A stretch of 24,926 bases of DNA, from contig UQVP01000017.1 of assembly GCA_900544605.1 (NCBI GenBank), positions 1-24,926 on the forward strand, in the 5' to 3' direction. How positions within the stretch are numbered: the first letter of the stretch is position 1; every line of letters starts with the position of its first letter. This DNA is from an uncultured Mycoplasmatota bacterium. GTDB lineage: Bacteria > Bacillota_I > Bacilli_A > RF39 > UBA660. This document shows positions 6,683 to 13,888 of the stretch, in pieces. Under the pieces are notes generated by a model. That model did no database searches. It saw nothing but the letters and a program-made list of their open reading frames with translations, and had not been told where the DNA came from. The translations under genes and the position numbers were made by a program.

Positions 6683-8557
6683 ATGAAAATAATAAATAAT
6701 AAAAGAGTTCAGGTGTTTACAAGTGAAGAATTGAGTAATGTTTTAAAGATGGATAATGGTTATGATTATATATATTTAGGTAATAGTATAGTTTTAGATA
6801 ATGGAATTTCTATAAATGAAAACAAAATAAAAATTACAATAGATGGAACTTATGAAGGTTTTAGATATAAACTTACAGGGATAAATAGTACTGATATATC
6901 TGATACGATTATAGTTAGTGAAAATAATAAGGAAGTAATAATAAAAAATATGGATATTGAGAGTACTAATACTTATGGTGTAGTTTATGTTCCGTTAGAT
7001 AGAAACTATTCTGATGTAGTTGTAACATATGAAAATATTAAATTTAATGGAACTGAATTGTCATATAATCCTTATGGCACTACTAAAATAATAGATTCAA
7101 CTATTACAATTGAAACAACTAATAATGTTGATCCACAAGAAGTTTGTGATTCTGATAGAGTTATTCTTGGCGGTAATACTACTATATCAAGTGGTTCCAC
7201 TTCTACTCAATTATTTTATTTTCGAAATGATACCATAAATCCTTCAGTAATATTTTTATGTAAAAGTAAAGTCACTTTATCAACGCCTACCCAAGCTTTT
7301 ATGAATGGAACCAATAAACTTAATTTTACTATTTTACATGATACAGAAGTTGATTTAACGACTGGTAATGGTTTTGCAGCTTATACTACTCATGGTGCTA
7401 ATAATGTATTGATTGAAGAAAGAGCTAGTTTAAAATTTATAGAGAACAATCATCAAAGAGTACCAATGTGGTCAGTATTTGGGAATTTTATTATGAAAGA
7501 AGGCGCTAAATTACAGCTTATTAATTCCTTTGATAATACACCAAGTGATAATTATAATATTCACTTTAAAGGAAATAATCAACAATTAATTTTGAATAAT
7601 CCCAAGGTGGTAGCTATATATACTAAGAATGCTAATGTTATTTATACTAATAATCCATTAATATTTAAGATTAGTTGTAGCAGAATTAATATGTGGAAGG
7701 ATTCAACATCTTTAGTAAATGCTGGAGGTATATACGATTTACCAGATTATTATTGGTATAAAGAAAAAGAATTAGTAAAATTTGAAGGGACTTTAACATC
7801 TAAAGAAACAACTATTACTAATCATAATCTTACAGAAGATGAGTTAAACAAATTATTTGAATTAAGTAATTTTTCATTCCAGTCTAAGAAACAATTCTCA
7901 ATTGGTAATATAATCACTAATATACATGCCATTAGTAGTACAAAAAATAAAATAAGTGGGCATACGGCTAGTTTTGCGGAAGTACTAATAAAATATAATG
8001 ATGTTTTAGAAATAGTTAGTGCAAATGGTGAGGGATTGTTTGAACATATACCTACTAGTCTTATTTCAGATAACACTGAAATAGAAATAATCTCTAATAT
8101 TCCAAGTAGTTTTATTTATGAAACAAGAAAAATAATAGTACCTTATAGTGGGGAATTATCTTTGATGGAAACAGATACAACAATAGTTTTTTCTTTAACA
8201 TCTATTTCTAGTAATCCTCTTATTTTAGCTAAAAATAAGAATTTATTACTTAAAATAGTTGATAGTAGGATAAATAGTTCTAATTGGAAAGTATACGCTT
8301 CAATAAGTGGACCATTAACATCACAAAAGGGATATATTTTAAATGATGCCTTAATATTTAAAACATTTGACGATGCTGATATTGTGTTAACAAAAGAACC
8401 ACAACTTATTTATACTGGAAATGCTAACAATGGAGAAGCGTTAAGAACTGTCATTACTTATTCAAATGATAAGGGTCCATTACTAGATCTTTCTAACAAC
8501 TTTTTAGAAGCAAATGAAGAGTATTTTACAAATGTATATTTCAAAATTGAGGAGTAA
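6683..8557 (+). CDS. Right-handed beta-helix / pectate-lyase-like adhesin, paralogue 1
   Basis: This 624-residue protein starts at ATG 6683 behind AAGGTG; an adjacent TTG at 6680 is a less likely start. Repeated short beta strands with Asn/Ile ladders (for example ITIDGTYEG, VIIKNMDIES, VVYVPLDRNYS) suggest a parallel beta-helix like the pectate-lyase-like adhesive domain found in Firmicutes surface proteins. From about residue 390 the sequence changes to beta-sandwich-like repeats (IHAISSTKNKISGHTASFAE, carboxypeptidase-regulatory-like). There is no signal peptide, membrane anchor or LPxTG, which fits deposition on the spore. The protein at 11076 is a clear full-length paralogue. Enzyme activity is not supported; adhesion or structure is more likely. 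Confidence 0.8.
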   Translation: MKIINNKRVQVFTSEELSNVLKMDNGYDYIYLGNSIVLDNGISINENKIKITIDGTYEGFRYKLTGINSTDISDTIIVSENNKEVIIKNMDIESTNTYGVVYVPLDRNYSDVVVTYENIKFNGTELSYNPYGTTKIIDSTITIETTNNVDPQEVCDSDRVILGGNTTISSGSTSTQLFYFRNDTINPSVIFLCKSKVTLSTPTQAFMNGTNKLNFTILHDTEVDLTTGNGFAAYTTHGANNVLIEERASLKFIENNHQRVPMWSVFGNFIMKEGAKLQLINSFDNTPSDNYNIHFKGNNQQLILNNPKVVAIYTKNANVIYTNNPLIFKISCSRINMWKDSTSLVNAGGIYDLPDYYWYKEKELVKFEGTLTSKETTITNHNLTEDELNKLFELSNFSFQSKKQFSIGNIITNIHAISSTKNKISGHTASFAEVLIKYNDVLEIVSANGEGLFEHIPTSLISDNTEIEIISNIPSSFIYETRKIIVPYSGELSLMETDTTIVFSLTSISSNPLILAKNKNLLLKIVDSRINSSNWKVYASISGPLTSQKGYILNDALIFKTFDDADIVLTKEPQLIYTGNANNGEALRTVITYSNDKGPLLDLSNNFLEANEEYFTNVYFKIEE

Positions 8558-8584
8558 TAAATGGTGTTAAGTAAAATAGATACG

Positions 8585-8607
8585 GAGTATAATTACTCTT
8601 TTTTTCT
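8585..8607 (+). terminator. Rho-independent terminator after beta-helix gene 1
   Basis: GAGTA (8585-8589), loop TAAT, TACTC (8594-8598), followed by a T-rich run interrupted by a C. It separates this unit from the next collagen-like operon. Confidence 0.75.
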
Positions 8608-8628
8608 TTTTTGATTATAAATGTTTAT

Positions 8629-8655
8629 ACAAATTTCTATATATAACATAAATTA
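8629..8655 (+). promoter_or_regulatory. Sigma-K-like promoter of the collagen-like B-C operon
   Basis: AC (8629-8630), 16 bases, then CATAAATTA (8647-8655). Both elements and the spacing are the same as upstream of collagen-like gene A. Confidence 0.5.
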
Positions 8656-8705
8656 TAATAAAGAAATTATGATATATATATAATTTAATAGAAGGGAAAG
8701 TGCTT

Positions 8706-9827
8706 ATGAATAATTGTATTTGTGATAATGACTATGAAAGAATAAAAAAGAAGATAGAAGAGGAAAATAAAAGATGCAAGTACTATTATATACAAGGACC
8801 CAAAGGGGAAAAGGGGGATTCTGGTGAACAGGGACCGAAGGGTGAAGATGGTGCTGCTACAATTGAAGTTAGTGATACAGTAACTGGTGAACCTAATACC
8901 GAAGCGATGGTTGAGAATATTGGTACTAACAAGAATGCTATTTTAAAGTTTAAAATACCTAGAGGAATGGATGGAGTTTCAGGAGATAAAATTGTTATTG
9001 GTAAGACACAGACGTTGGATGCTAATGCTAGAGCAAAAGTTGTAGATACTCAAATTGGAAATATTCACACTTTGGATTTTTATATACCTCAAGGTTTTGA
9101 TGGTGCAGATGGAAAACAAGGACCTCAAGGAGAAAAGGGAATACAAGGTATTCAAGGCGTTCAGGGAATTCAAGGACTTCAAGGAATCCCGGGAATACAG
9201 GGACCTAAAGGAGAGGATGGAAAGAGTGAAAGGATTGTTGTTACTAATACTGAGACAATAGATTCAGGAAAGGTTGCTGAAGTAAAAGACAATTTTGATG
9301 GTAATACTCATAATTTGACTTTTCTTATTCCTAAAGGTGATAAAGGAGATATAGGTCTGCGAGGAGAAATGGGACCTATTGGTCCGCAAGGACCTAGTGG
9401 TTCTGCTTTACTTGATGCTTATGCAAGTATTTATGAAGATAATGGAAATTCTTATTCTTTGACGCCAAATGTGCCAAATCAAGTTGAATTAGGTAAAACT
9501 TCACAAAATAAAAATGTGGATACTTCATTTACAAATTCAATTAAAATTCAAAATGATGGTATATATAAGATAGATTATTTTTTTTCAGCGGTATCATCGG
9601 CTACTGCTGATATATCAGTTGAAGCGAGAAAAGGTAATGTAACTATAGCAGGTACAAAAATTACTAGAAAAGCAAGTAGTCAAGAATATATTGCTTTTGT
9701 TGGTAGTATAATTGTAAATTTAGATAAAGATGATATTGTTGATTTAGGCGTTTCATCATCGGCTACTGTCACACTTACACCCGGTGATGAAACTGTTTCT
9801 TATTTAAATATAATGAAAATTGATTAA
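8706..9827 (+). CDS. Collagen-like protein B with interspersed beta modules and a C1q/TNF-like head
   Basis: This 373-residue protein starts at ATG 8706 with AAGGG (8692-8696); GTG 8700 is too near that site. The N-terminus NNCICDNDYERIKKKIEEE is nearly shared with protein C and echoed in A. Gly-X-Y runs at about 31-49, 131-172 and 212-232 alternate with homologous 37-residue modules at about 51-87, 94-130 and 175-211. Each module has the form I.V..T.T...A.V.....N..L.F.IP.G. A beta-rich head begins near 235. The longest triplet run contains repeated GIQ triplets. No signal peptide is seen. The gene is the first of a two-gene unit with protein C, 37 bases downstream. A role as a trimeric spore-surface fibre is inferred from the family and the adjacent coat gene. 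Confidence 0.88.
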   Translation: MNNCICDNDYERIKKKIEEENKRCKYYYIQGPKGEKGDSGEQGPKGEDGAATIEVSDTVTGEPNTEAMVENIGTNKNAILKFKIPRGMDGVSGDKIVIGKTQTLDANARAKVVDTQIGNIHTLDFYIPQGFDGADGKQGPQGEKGIQGIQGVQGIQGLQGIPGIQGPKGEDGKSERIVVTNTETIDSGKVAEVKDNFDGNTHNLTFLIPKGDKGDIGLRGEMGPIGPQGPSGSALLDAYASIYEDNGNSYSLTPNVPNQVELGKTSQNKNVDTSFTNSIKIQNDGIYKIDYFFSAVSSATADISVEARKGNVTIAGTKITRKASSQEYIAFVGSIIVNLDKDDIVDLGVSSSATVTLTPGDETVSYLNIMKID

Positions 9828-9864
9828 TAAGAAAAATCATATTACAAGAAAAGGAGGATTAAGG

Positions 9865-10980
9865 GTGGATAATAATTGTAATTGTGATGACTATGAAAGA
9901 ATTAAGAAAAGAATAGAGGATGAACAAAAAAAATATAAATTTTGTTATATCCAGGGTCCAACAGGTCCTAAAGGAAGTAAAGGAGAAAGAGGTGATGTTG
10001 GTCCTGCAACAATAAATGTAGGGTTAACAACAACTATTGATGAAGGATTGGAAGCTAATGTTAGCAATGTGGGGACTAAAGATGATGTTATACTAAATTT
10101 TGAAATACCTAGAGGTATGAAGGGTGACAAAGGTGAACAAGGAATACCAGGAATTCAAGGAATAAAAGGAGAAAAAGGAGATATTGGGCCTCAGGGAATA
10201 AAAGGTGAAAGAGGAGAACAGGGACCATCAACTATTAAAATAGGTAAGACAGAGACACTAGAACCTGATATAGAAGCACAAGTTACTAATATTGGAACAC
10301 CTACAGATGTTATATTGGATTTTAAAATACCAAAAGGAGAAAAAGGAGATAAAGGAGATATTGGACCTAGAGGTTTACCAGGAGAGATAGGGAGAACAGA
10401 ACATATAGCCATAGATGAAACAGAAACACTAGAACCTGGAGAACCTGCTCAAGTGATGGATACTTTTGAAAATTGGGTTCATCATTTATCATTTTTAATA
10501 CCAAAAGGAGAAAAGGGGGACGCTGGAGCGAAAGGTGATCAAGGTTCTCCTGGAACACCATTTGTTTCTTCTTATGGGATTAGATATGCGATGACAGATA
10601 CGCAACTTGCATTAAATCAAGCAACAGATACTATAATTCCATTACCAGAAAAAGGAGTTTCTTTTTTTACAGAATATCCAGATGACAATTCTATTAAAAT
10701 CAAGGAAACTGGAACTTACTTAGTATCATATTTATTATGTGGAGCTACTAGTGAAGAATGTGCGTTAACTATGTCGGTTAGAGCAAACAATTTATTACAA
10801 CCAGCCACAAGTGTAACAAAGGAATTTCAAGCACAAATAATTGGTTGTATAAGTGGATCAACTATTGTATCACTCCAAGAAAATGATTTAGTTACTCTTA
10901 ATGTAAAATCTTCTATGACTATTAATATAAGATTTAATGGTAGTACTAATGCTATGTTAAGTGTTATTAAAATACACTAG
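9865..10980 (+). CDS. Collagen-like protein C with interspersed beta modules and a C1q/TNF-like head
   Basis: GTG 9865 is chosen as start. It lies seven bases after AAGGAGG (9851-9857), and its product VDNNCNCDDYERIKKRIEDE aligns with the start of protein B. This gives 371 residues. Gly-X-Y runs (about 30-46, 84-120, 157-176, 214-231) alternate with three 36-37-residue modules (about 48-83, 122-157, 179-215) ending NFEIPRG, DFKIPKG and SFLIPKG. The C-terminal beta domain from about 235 resembles a C1q/TNF-type head. It is the second gene of the B-C unit and a recent-looking duplicate of B by architecture, though the heads have diverged. No membrane anchor or sorting signal is present. Confidence 0.88.
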   Translation: MDNNCNCDDYERIKKRIEDEQKKYKFCYIQGPTGPKGSKGERGDVGPATINVGLTTTIDEGLEANVSNVGTKDDVILNFEIPRGMKGDKGEQGIPGIQGIKGEKGDIGPQGIKGERGEQGPSTIKIGKTETLEPDIEAQVTNIGTPTDVILDFKIPKGEKGDKGDIGPRGLPGEIGRTEHIAIDETETLEPGEPAQVMDTFENWVHHLSFLIPKGEKGDAGAKGDQGSPGTPFVSSYGIRYAMTDTQLALNQATDTIIPLPEKGVSFFTEYPDDNSIKIKETGTYLVSYLLCGATSEECALTMSVRANNLLQPATSVTKEFQAQIIGCISGSTIVSLQENDLVTLNVKSSMTINIRFNGSTNAMLSVIKIH

Positions 10981-11008
10981 GAATAGAATAAATCTATTCT
11001 TTTTTTCT
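10981..11008 (+). terminator. Rho-independent terminator after collagen-like gene C
   Basis: GAATAGA (10981-10987), loop AATAA (10988-10992), TCTATTC (10993-10999), then a T-run. It begins directly after the TAG stop codon. Confidence 0.85.
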
Positions 11009-11047
11009 TTTTTATTATAAATTAATTAAGTAGTTTCACGTATAGAA

Positions 11048-11056
11048 CATAATTTA
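11048..11056 (+). promoter_or_regulatory. Sigma-K-like -10 element upstream of beta-helix gene 2
   Basis: CATAATTTA is identical to the -10 element of collagen-like gene A. No AC is found 15-17 bases upstream, so only the -10 half is supported. Confidence 0.35.
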
Positions 11057-11075
11057 TAGTAAAGGAAGTGATAAT

Positions 11076-12932
11076 ATAAAAATAATTGATGATAATACAG
11101 TTGTAGTAACAACAAGTGATGAATTAAAAACTGCAATAAGCGAAGATAATGGGTATACTTATATTTATTTAGAAAACGATATTATGATTACTAGTGGCTT
11201 TACAATAAATAGAAATAAAGAAAAAATAATTGTTGATGGAACATATAATGGGAATAAGACTACATATACTAATAATTTAAGTGAAGCTATAGATGTAATA
11301 AATGTTAATCCAACAAATAAAAAAGTTATTTTTAAGAACATGAATATAGTAAGTTCACATTCTTATGGAGTTATTTATGTCCCATCCCATCCTAATTATT
11401 CTAATGTAGTTATCGAATATAATAATATTAATTTTAATGGAATAGAACTTTCTCGTAATTACTATGGAGTAACTAAGATTGTGAATTCTGTTATTGAGGT
11501 AAAGGAAATAAACGGAGTTCAACCTCAACGCGTTTGTGATTCAAACAGAATTATAGTAGATGGAAAAACAACTATCAATAGTACTTCCCCAACAAACACT
11601 ATTTTTTTTCTTAATGATGTTATACCATCATACCTTAAAATTATGCCCGATAGCATAGTTAGTATAACAACAAATAAAGAATTGATGAATGGTACAAATA
11701 GGTTTGATTTAATAGTAGGTCATGGTTCAGAATTTCTTTTAACAACAGGAAATGGTTTTGCAATAACAACAACTCACGGAGCAAGAAATGTTGTGATAGA
11801 AGAAATGGCTAATTTTACTTTTATTGAAAAAGGACATCAAAGGGTTCCTATGTGGAATATATTTGGAGACTTTGTTGTAAAAGAAGGAGCAAGTGTATCA
11901 ATATTAAATACCTATATGAGTACTCCTACAGATAATTATAATATATATTTTAAAGGAACAAATCAAAAATTTATTCTGGATAATCCGAAATATATAAATA
12001 TTTATACTAAAAATGCAAATGTACTATATACAAACAATGATGTTCAATTTTCTTTTAAATTTAATAGAATAAATATGTGGTTAGAAGCTATAGACTATCT
12101 TAATGCTTATACTATAGATAATAAGCCAGATTTTTATTGGTATAAAGAAAATATCTGTACTGAAATTAATGGAACAATAACTAAAGATTCAACAATAATT
12201 ACTTCGCACAATTTTACTTCAGAAGAATTAAATTCATTGTTTGATATAACTAATTTTACTTTTCAGAAGAAAAAAATGTTAACTGTAGGAATGGTAAAAA
12301 TTAATATTCATCCCATTATAGATACAGTAAATGTTTTATCGGGTCACACTATTGGTTATGCAGATGTAGAAATAGAATATAATACGAAAACATTAACTGC
12401 GAAAGCTGATGAAAATGGCTTATTTGAATTTAATTTAGATAATATAATACCAAATGATACCACGGTTAAATTAACTACATATTTAAATGGATGTTTTACA
12501 GAAAGAAAGATTATAGTACCATTTTATGGTGAATTAACACTTTTACAAGTTACTGAAAATATCCCTTTTTCACAAAACAAAATCTCGCAAAAACCACTTA
12601 TATTATCTAAAAAAAACCAAACTATCATAACTATAGTTGATAGTAGAATAAATCATACTAAATGGAAATTATTTGCTAATTTTATAAATCCGATGATAGA
12701 AAGATCTGGGATGATATTGATAGATTCGTTATTATTTAAAAAGTTTAATAATGAAATAATTAAATTAACAACGAATAAAAAGTTAGTATATGAAGCTAGT
12801 AATACCAGTGAAAATGTTGAAGTAAATAAAATAACTTTTTCTGTTGATAAAGGATTATTATTAAGTCCTAACAAAAATTTGCTTGAAGATGAAGATTATT
12901 CTACTTTAATAATTTGGACTTTAGAAGAATAA
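11076..12932 (+). CDS. Right-handed beta-helix / pectate-lyase-like adhesin, paralogue 2, apparent ATA start
   Basis: Alignment with paralogue 1 places the start at ATA 11076. That codon and the next (ATA AAA ATA ATT) match ATG AAA ATA ATA at 6683, and a GGAAG site (11064-11068) lies at normal spacing. The upstream frame contains no ATG, GTG or TTG before the stop at 11043. The first conventional start, ATG 11184, would drop 36 residues conserved in paralogue 1 (VVVTTSDELKTAI, YTYIYLENDI) and has no good RBS. From ATA the product has 618 residues, very close to the 624 of paralogue 1. The order is the same: an N-terminal beta-helix, then beta-sandwich repeats from about 385. There is no anchor or signal peptide. 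It heads a three-gene unit with 12944 and 13264. Function is probably structural or adhesive on the spore surface. Confidence 0.75.
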   Translation: MKIIDDNTVVVTTSDELKTAISEDNGYTYIYLENDIMITSGFTINRNKEKIIVDGTYNGNKTTYTNNLSEAIDVINVNPTNKKVIFKNMNIVSSHSYGVIYVPSHPNYSNVVIEYNNINFNGIELSRNYYGVTKIVNSVIEVKEINGVQPQRVCDSNRIIVDGKTTINSTSPTNTIFFLNDVIPSYLKIMPDSIVSITTNKELMNGTNRFDLIVGHGSEFLLTTGNGFAITTTHGARNVVIEEMANFTFIEKGHQRVPMWNIFGDFVVKEGASVSILNTYMSTPTDNYNIYFKGTNQKFILDNPKYINIYTKNANVLYTNNDVQFSFKFNRINMWLEAIDYLNAYTIDNKPDFYWYKENICTEINGTITKDSTIITSHNFTSEELNSLFDITNFTFQKKKMLTVGMVKINIHPIIDTVNVLSGHTIGYADVEIEYNTKTLTAKADENGLFEFNLDNIIPNDTTVKLTTYLNGCFTERKIIVPFYGELTLLQVTENIPFSQNKISQKPLILSKKNQTIITIVDSRINHTKWKLFANFINPMIERSGMILIDSLLFKKFNNEIIKLTTNKKLVYEASNTSENVEVNKITFSVDKGLLLSPNKNLLEDEDYSTLIIWTLEE

Positions 12933-12943
12933 AGGGGTTGATT

Positions 12944-13288
12944 ATGCAAAAAGATTATATATATATTAAATTAAGTGGTGGTGTGTGTCATAATTATAAG
13001 ATTATATTAAAGAACAAATGTAATAATATTGTTTTTGATGGAATAACAGATAATCAAGGAAAGATTAGAATTCCTATACAAAATAATGAAGTATATCAAT
13101 TATTTGTTTTATCTAATTTAGGAACTTCAATAATATCTTTAATAGGAAGAAAAAATAGTTTTTATAACATAAACATTAATAATAAAGAAAAACGTATAAT
13201 TACAATATTATTAAATGATGCCAATTATCCAAATATAAAAATAAAAGGAGGTAAGATGATATTATGGCAAGACATACAATTCCAATAA
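12944..13288 (+). CDS. Small beta-sandwich protein of the spore-surface unit
   Basis: ATG 12944 follows AAGGGG and lies 11 bases after the beta-helix gene stop, giving 114 residues. The first part (KIILKNKCNNIVFDGITDNQ, GKIRIPIQNN) resembles prealbumin-like or carboxypeptidase-regulatory-like folds, in which a polar loop with DNxG is followed by an IP strand. Near the end, LNDANYPNIKIKGGKMIL is echoed in the following protein. It overlaps the next gene by 25 bases, implying coupled translation. No named family or function is recognised. Confidence 0.75.
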   Translation: MQKDYIYIKLSGGVCHNYKIILKNKCNNIVFDGITDNQGKIRIPIQNNEVYQLFVLSNLGTSIISLIGRKNSFYNININNKEKRIITILLNDANYPNIKIKGGKMILWQDIQFQ

Positions 13289-13809
13289 CTAACGGTAGAG
13301 GAAGTATAGAATTAGTTAATGGTAACTACAAAGCAAGTGCAACGGTAGAGGGGTATGATGAAACAACATTAACTCCCAACAATGTAACATTGGTAGAAGG
13401 AACTGATACCTATGCTTTTATGATTAGTGCTAAAGGGATTCTAACGCTTCATGTAACAGATACAGGGGATAAAATAACAGGAGTACAAGTAGTAGGTGCG
13501 AGATTTGTTAGAACTGATAGTACAGGTACTATTAAAACATCAGAAATTACAACCGATAGTGATGGTAATGCAATATTTAATAATGTTCCGTTTTCACCAT
13601 CAGGAAATATAGAAATATATTATAAACAAATAGCTAGTGATGGAAGACATACATTTGATGATACTGTAAAAAAAGTTGTAATGGATAATGAAATAAAAAC
13701 CGTTGAAATAGCTAATCCACAGGCTCCAATTAGGAACTTCACTTTAACAGATGCAAGTTTTCCTAGTATAGTAATAAAAGATGGTCAAATAATTCTTGAA
13801 GATAATTAA
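13264..13809 (+). CDS. Ig/prealbumin-like beta protein, last gene of the spore-surface unit
   Basis: This 181-residue protein starts at ATG 13264 with AAAGGAGG about 14 bases upstream, inside the preceding gene. Two tandem beta-sandwich-like segments are visible: residues 1 to about 55 (GSIELVNGNYKASATVEGYD) and about 56-150 (GILTLHVTDTGDKITGVQVV, TTDSDGNAIFNNVPF). These resemble SpaA/prealbumin or phage-tail Ig-like domains. It ends LTDASFPSIVIKDGQIILED, matching the end of the preceding protein. No signal peptide is present. A role in the same extracellular assembly is inferred from the operon. Confidence 0.8.
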   Translation: MARHTIPITNGRGSIELVNGNYKASATVEGYDETTLTPNNVTLVEGTDTYAFMISAKGILTLHVTDTGDKITGVQVVGARFVRTDSTGTIKTSEITTDSDGNAIFNNVPFSPSGNIEIYYKQIASDGRHTFDDTVKKVVMDNEIKTVEIANPQAPIRNFTLTDASFPSIVIKDGQIILEDN

Positions 13810-13816
13810 GAATACT

Positions 13817-13857
13817 AAAAAAGATTTGCAGTACAAGTTATATTGCAAATCTTTTTT
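13817..13857. terminator. Bidirectional terminator between convergent genes
   Basis: AAAAAAGATTTGCA (13817-13830) and its reverse complement ending in a T-run (13844-13857) enclose a 13-base loop. It can stop transcription of the spore-surface unit on plus and of the HTH regulator on minus. Confidence 0.88.
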
Positions 13858-13888
13858 ATAAAATAAAGACATTATTTTGTTATTGTAT

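Noticed and set aside
9120..9230. CRISPR-like array in the repeated CAAGG(A/T)-type motif
   Set aside because: The repeats are short, in frame, and encode Gly-X-Y triplets; there are no spacers or cas genes.
9055..9261. Alternative-frame open stretches inside the collagen-like genes on both strands
   Set aside because: Glycine-rich repeats keep other frames open; these lack ribosome-binding sites and are shadows of the real genes.
9820..9865. Longer N-terminus for collagen-like protein C
   Set aside because: The extra residues do not match protein B, and AAGGAGG at 9851-9857 clearly serves GTG 9865.
11184..12932. ATG 11184 as the start of beta-helix paralogue 2
   Set aside because: It would remove 36 residues that align with paralogue 1, and it has no good ribosome-binding site, unlike ATA 11076.
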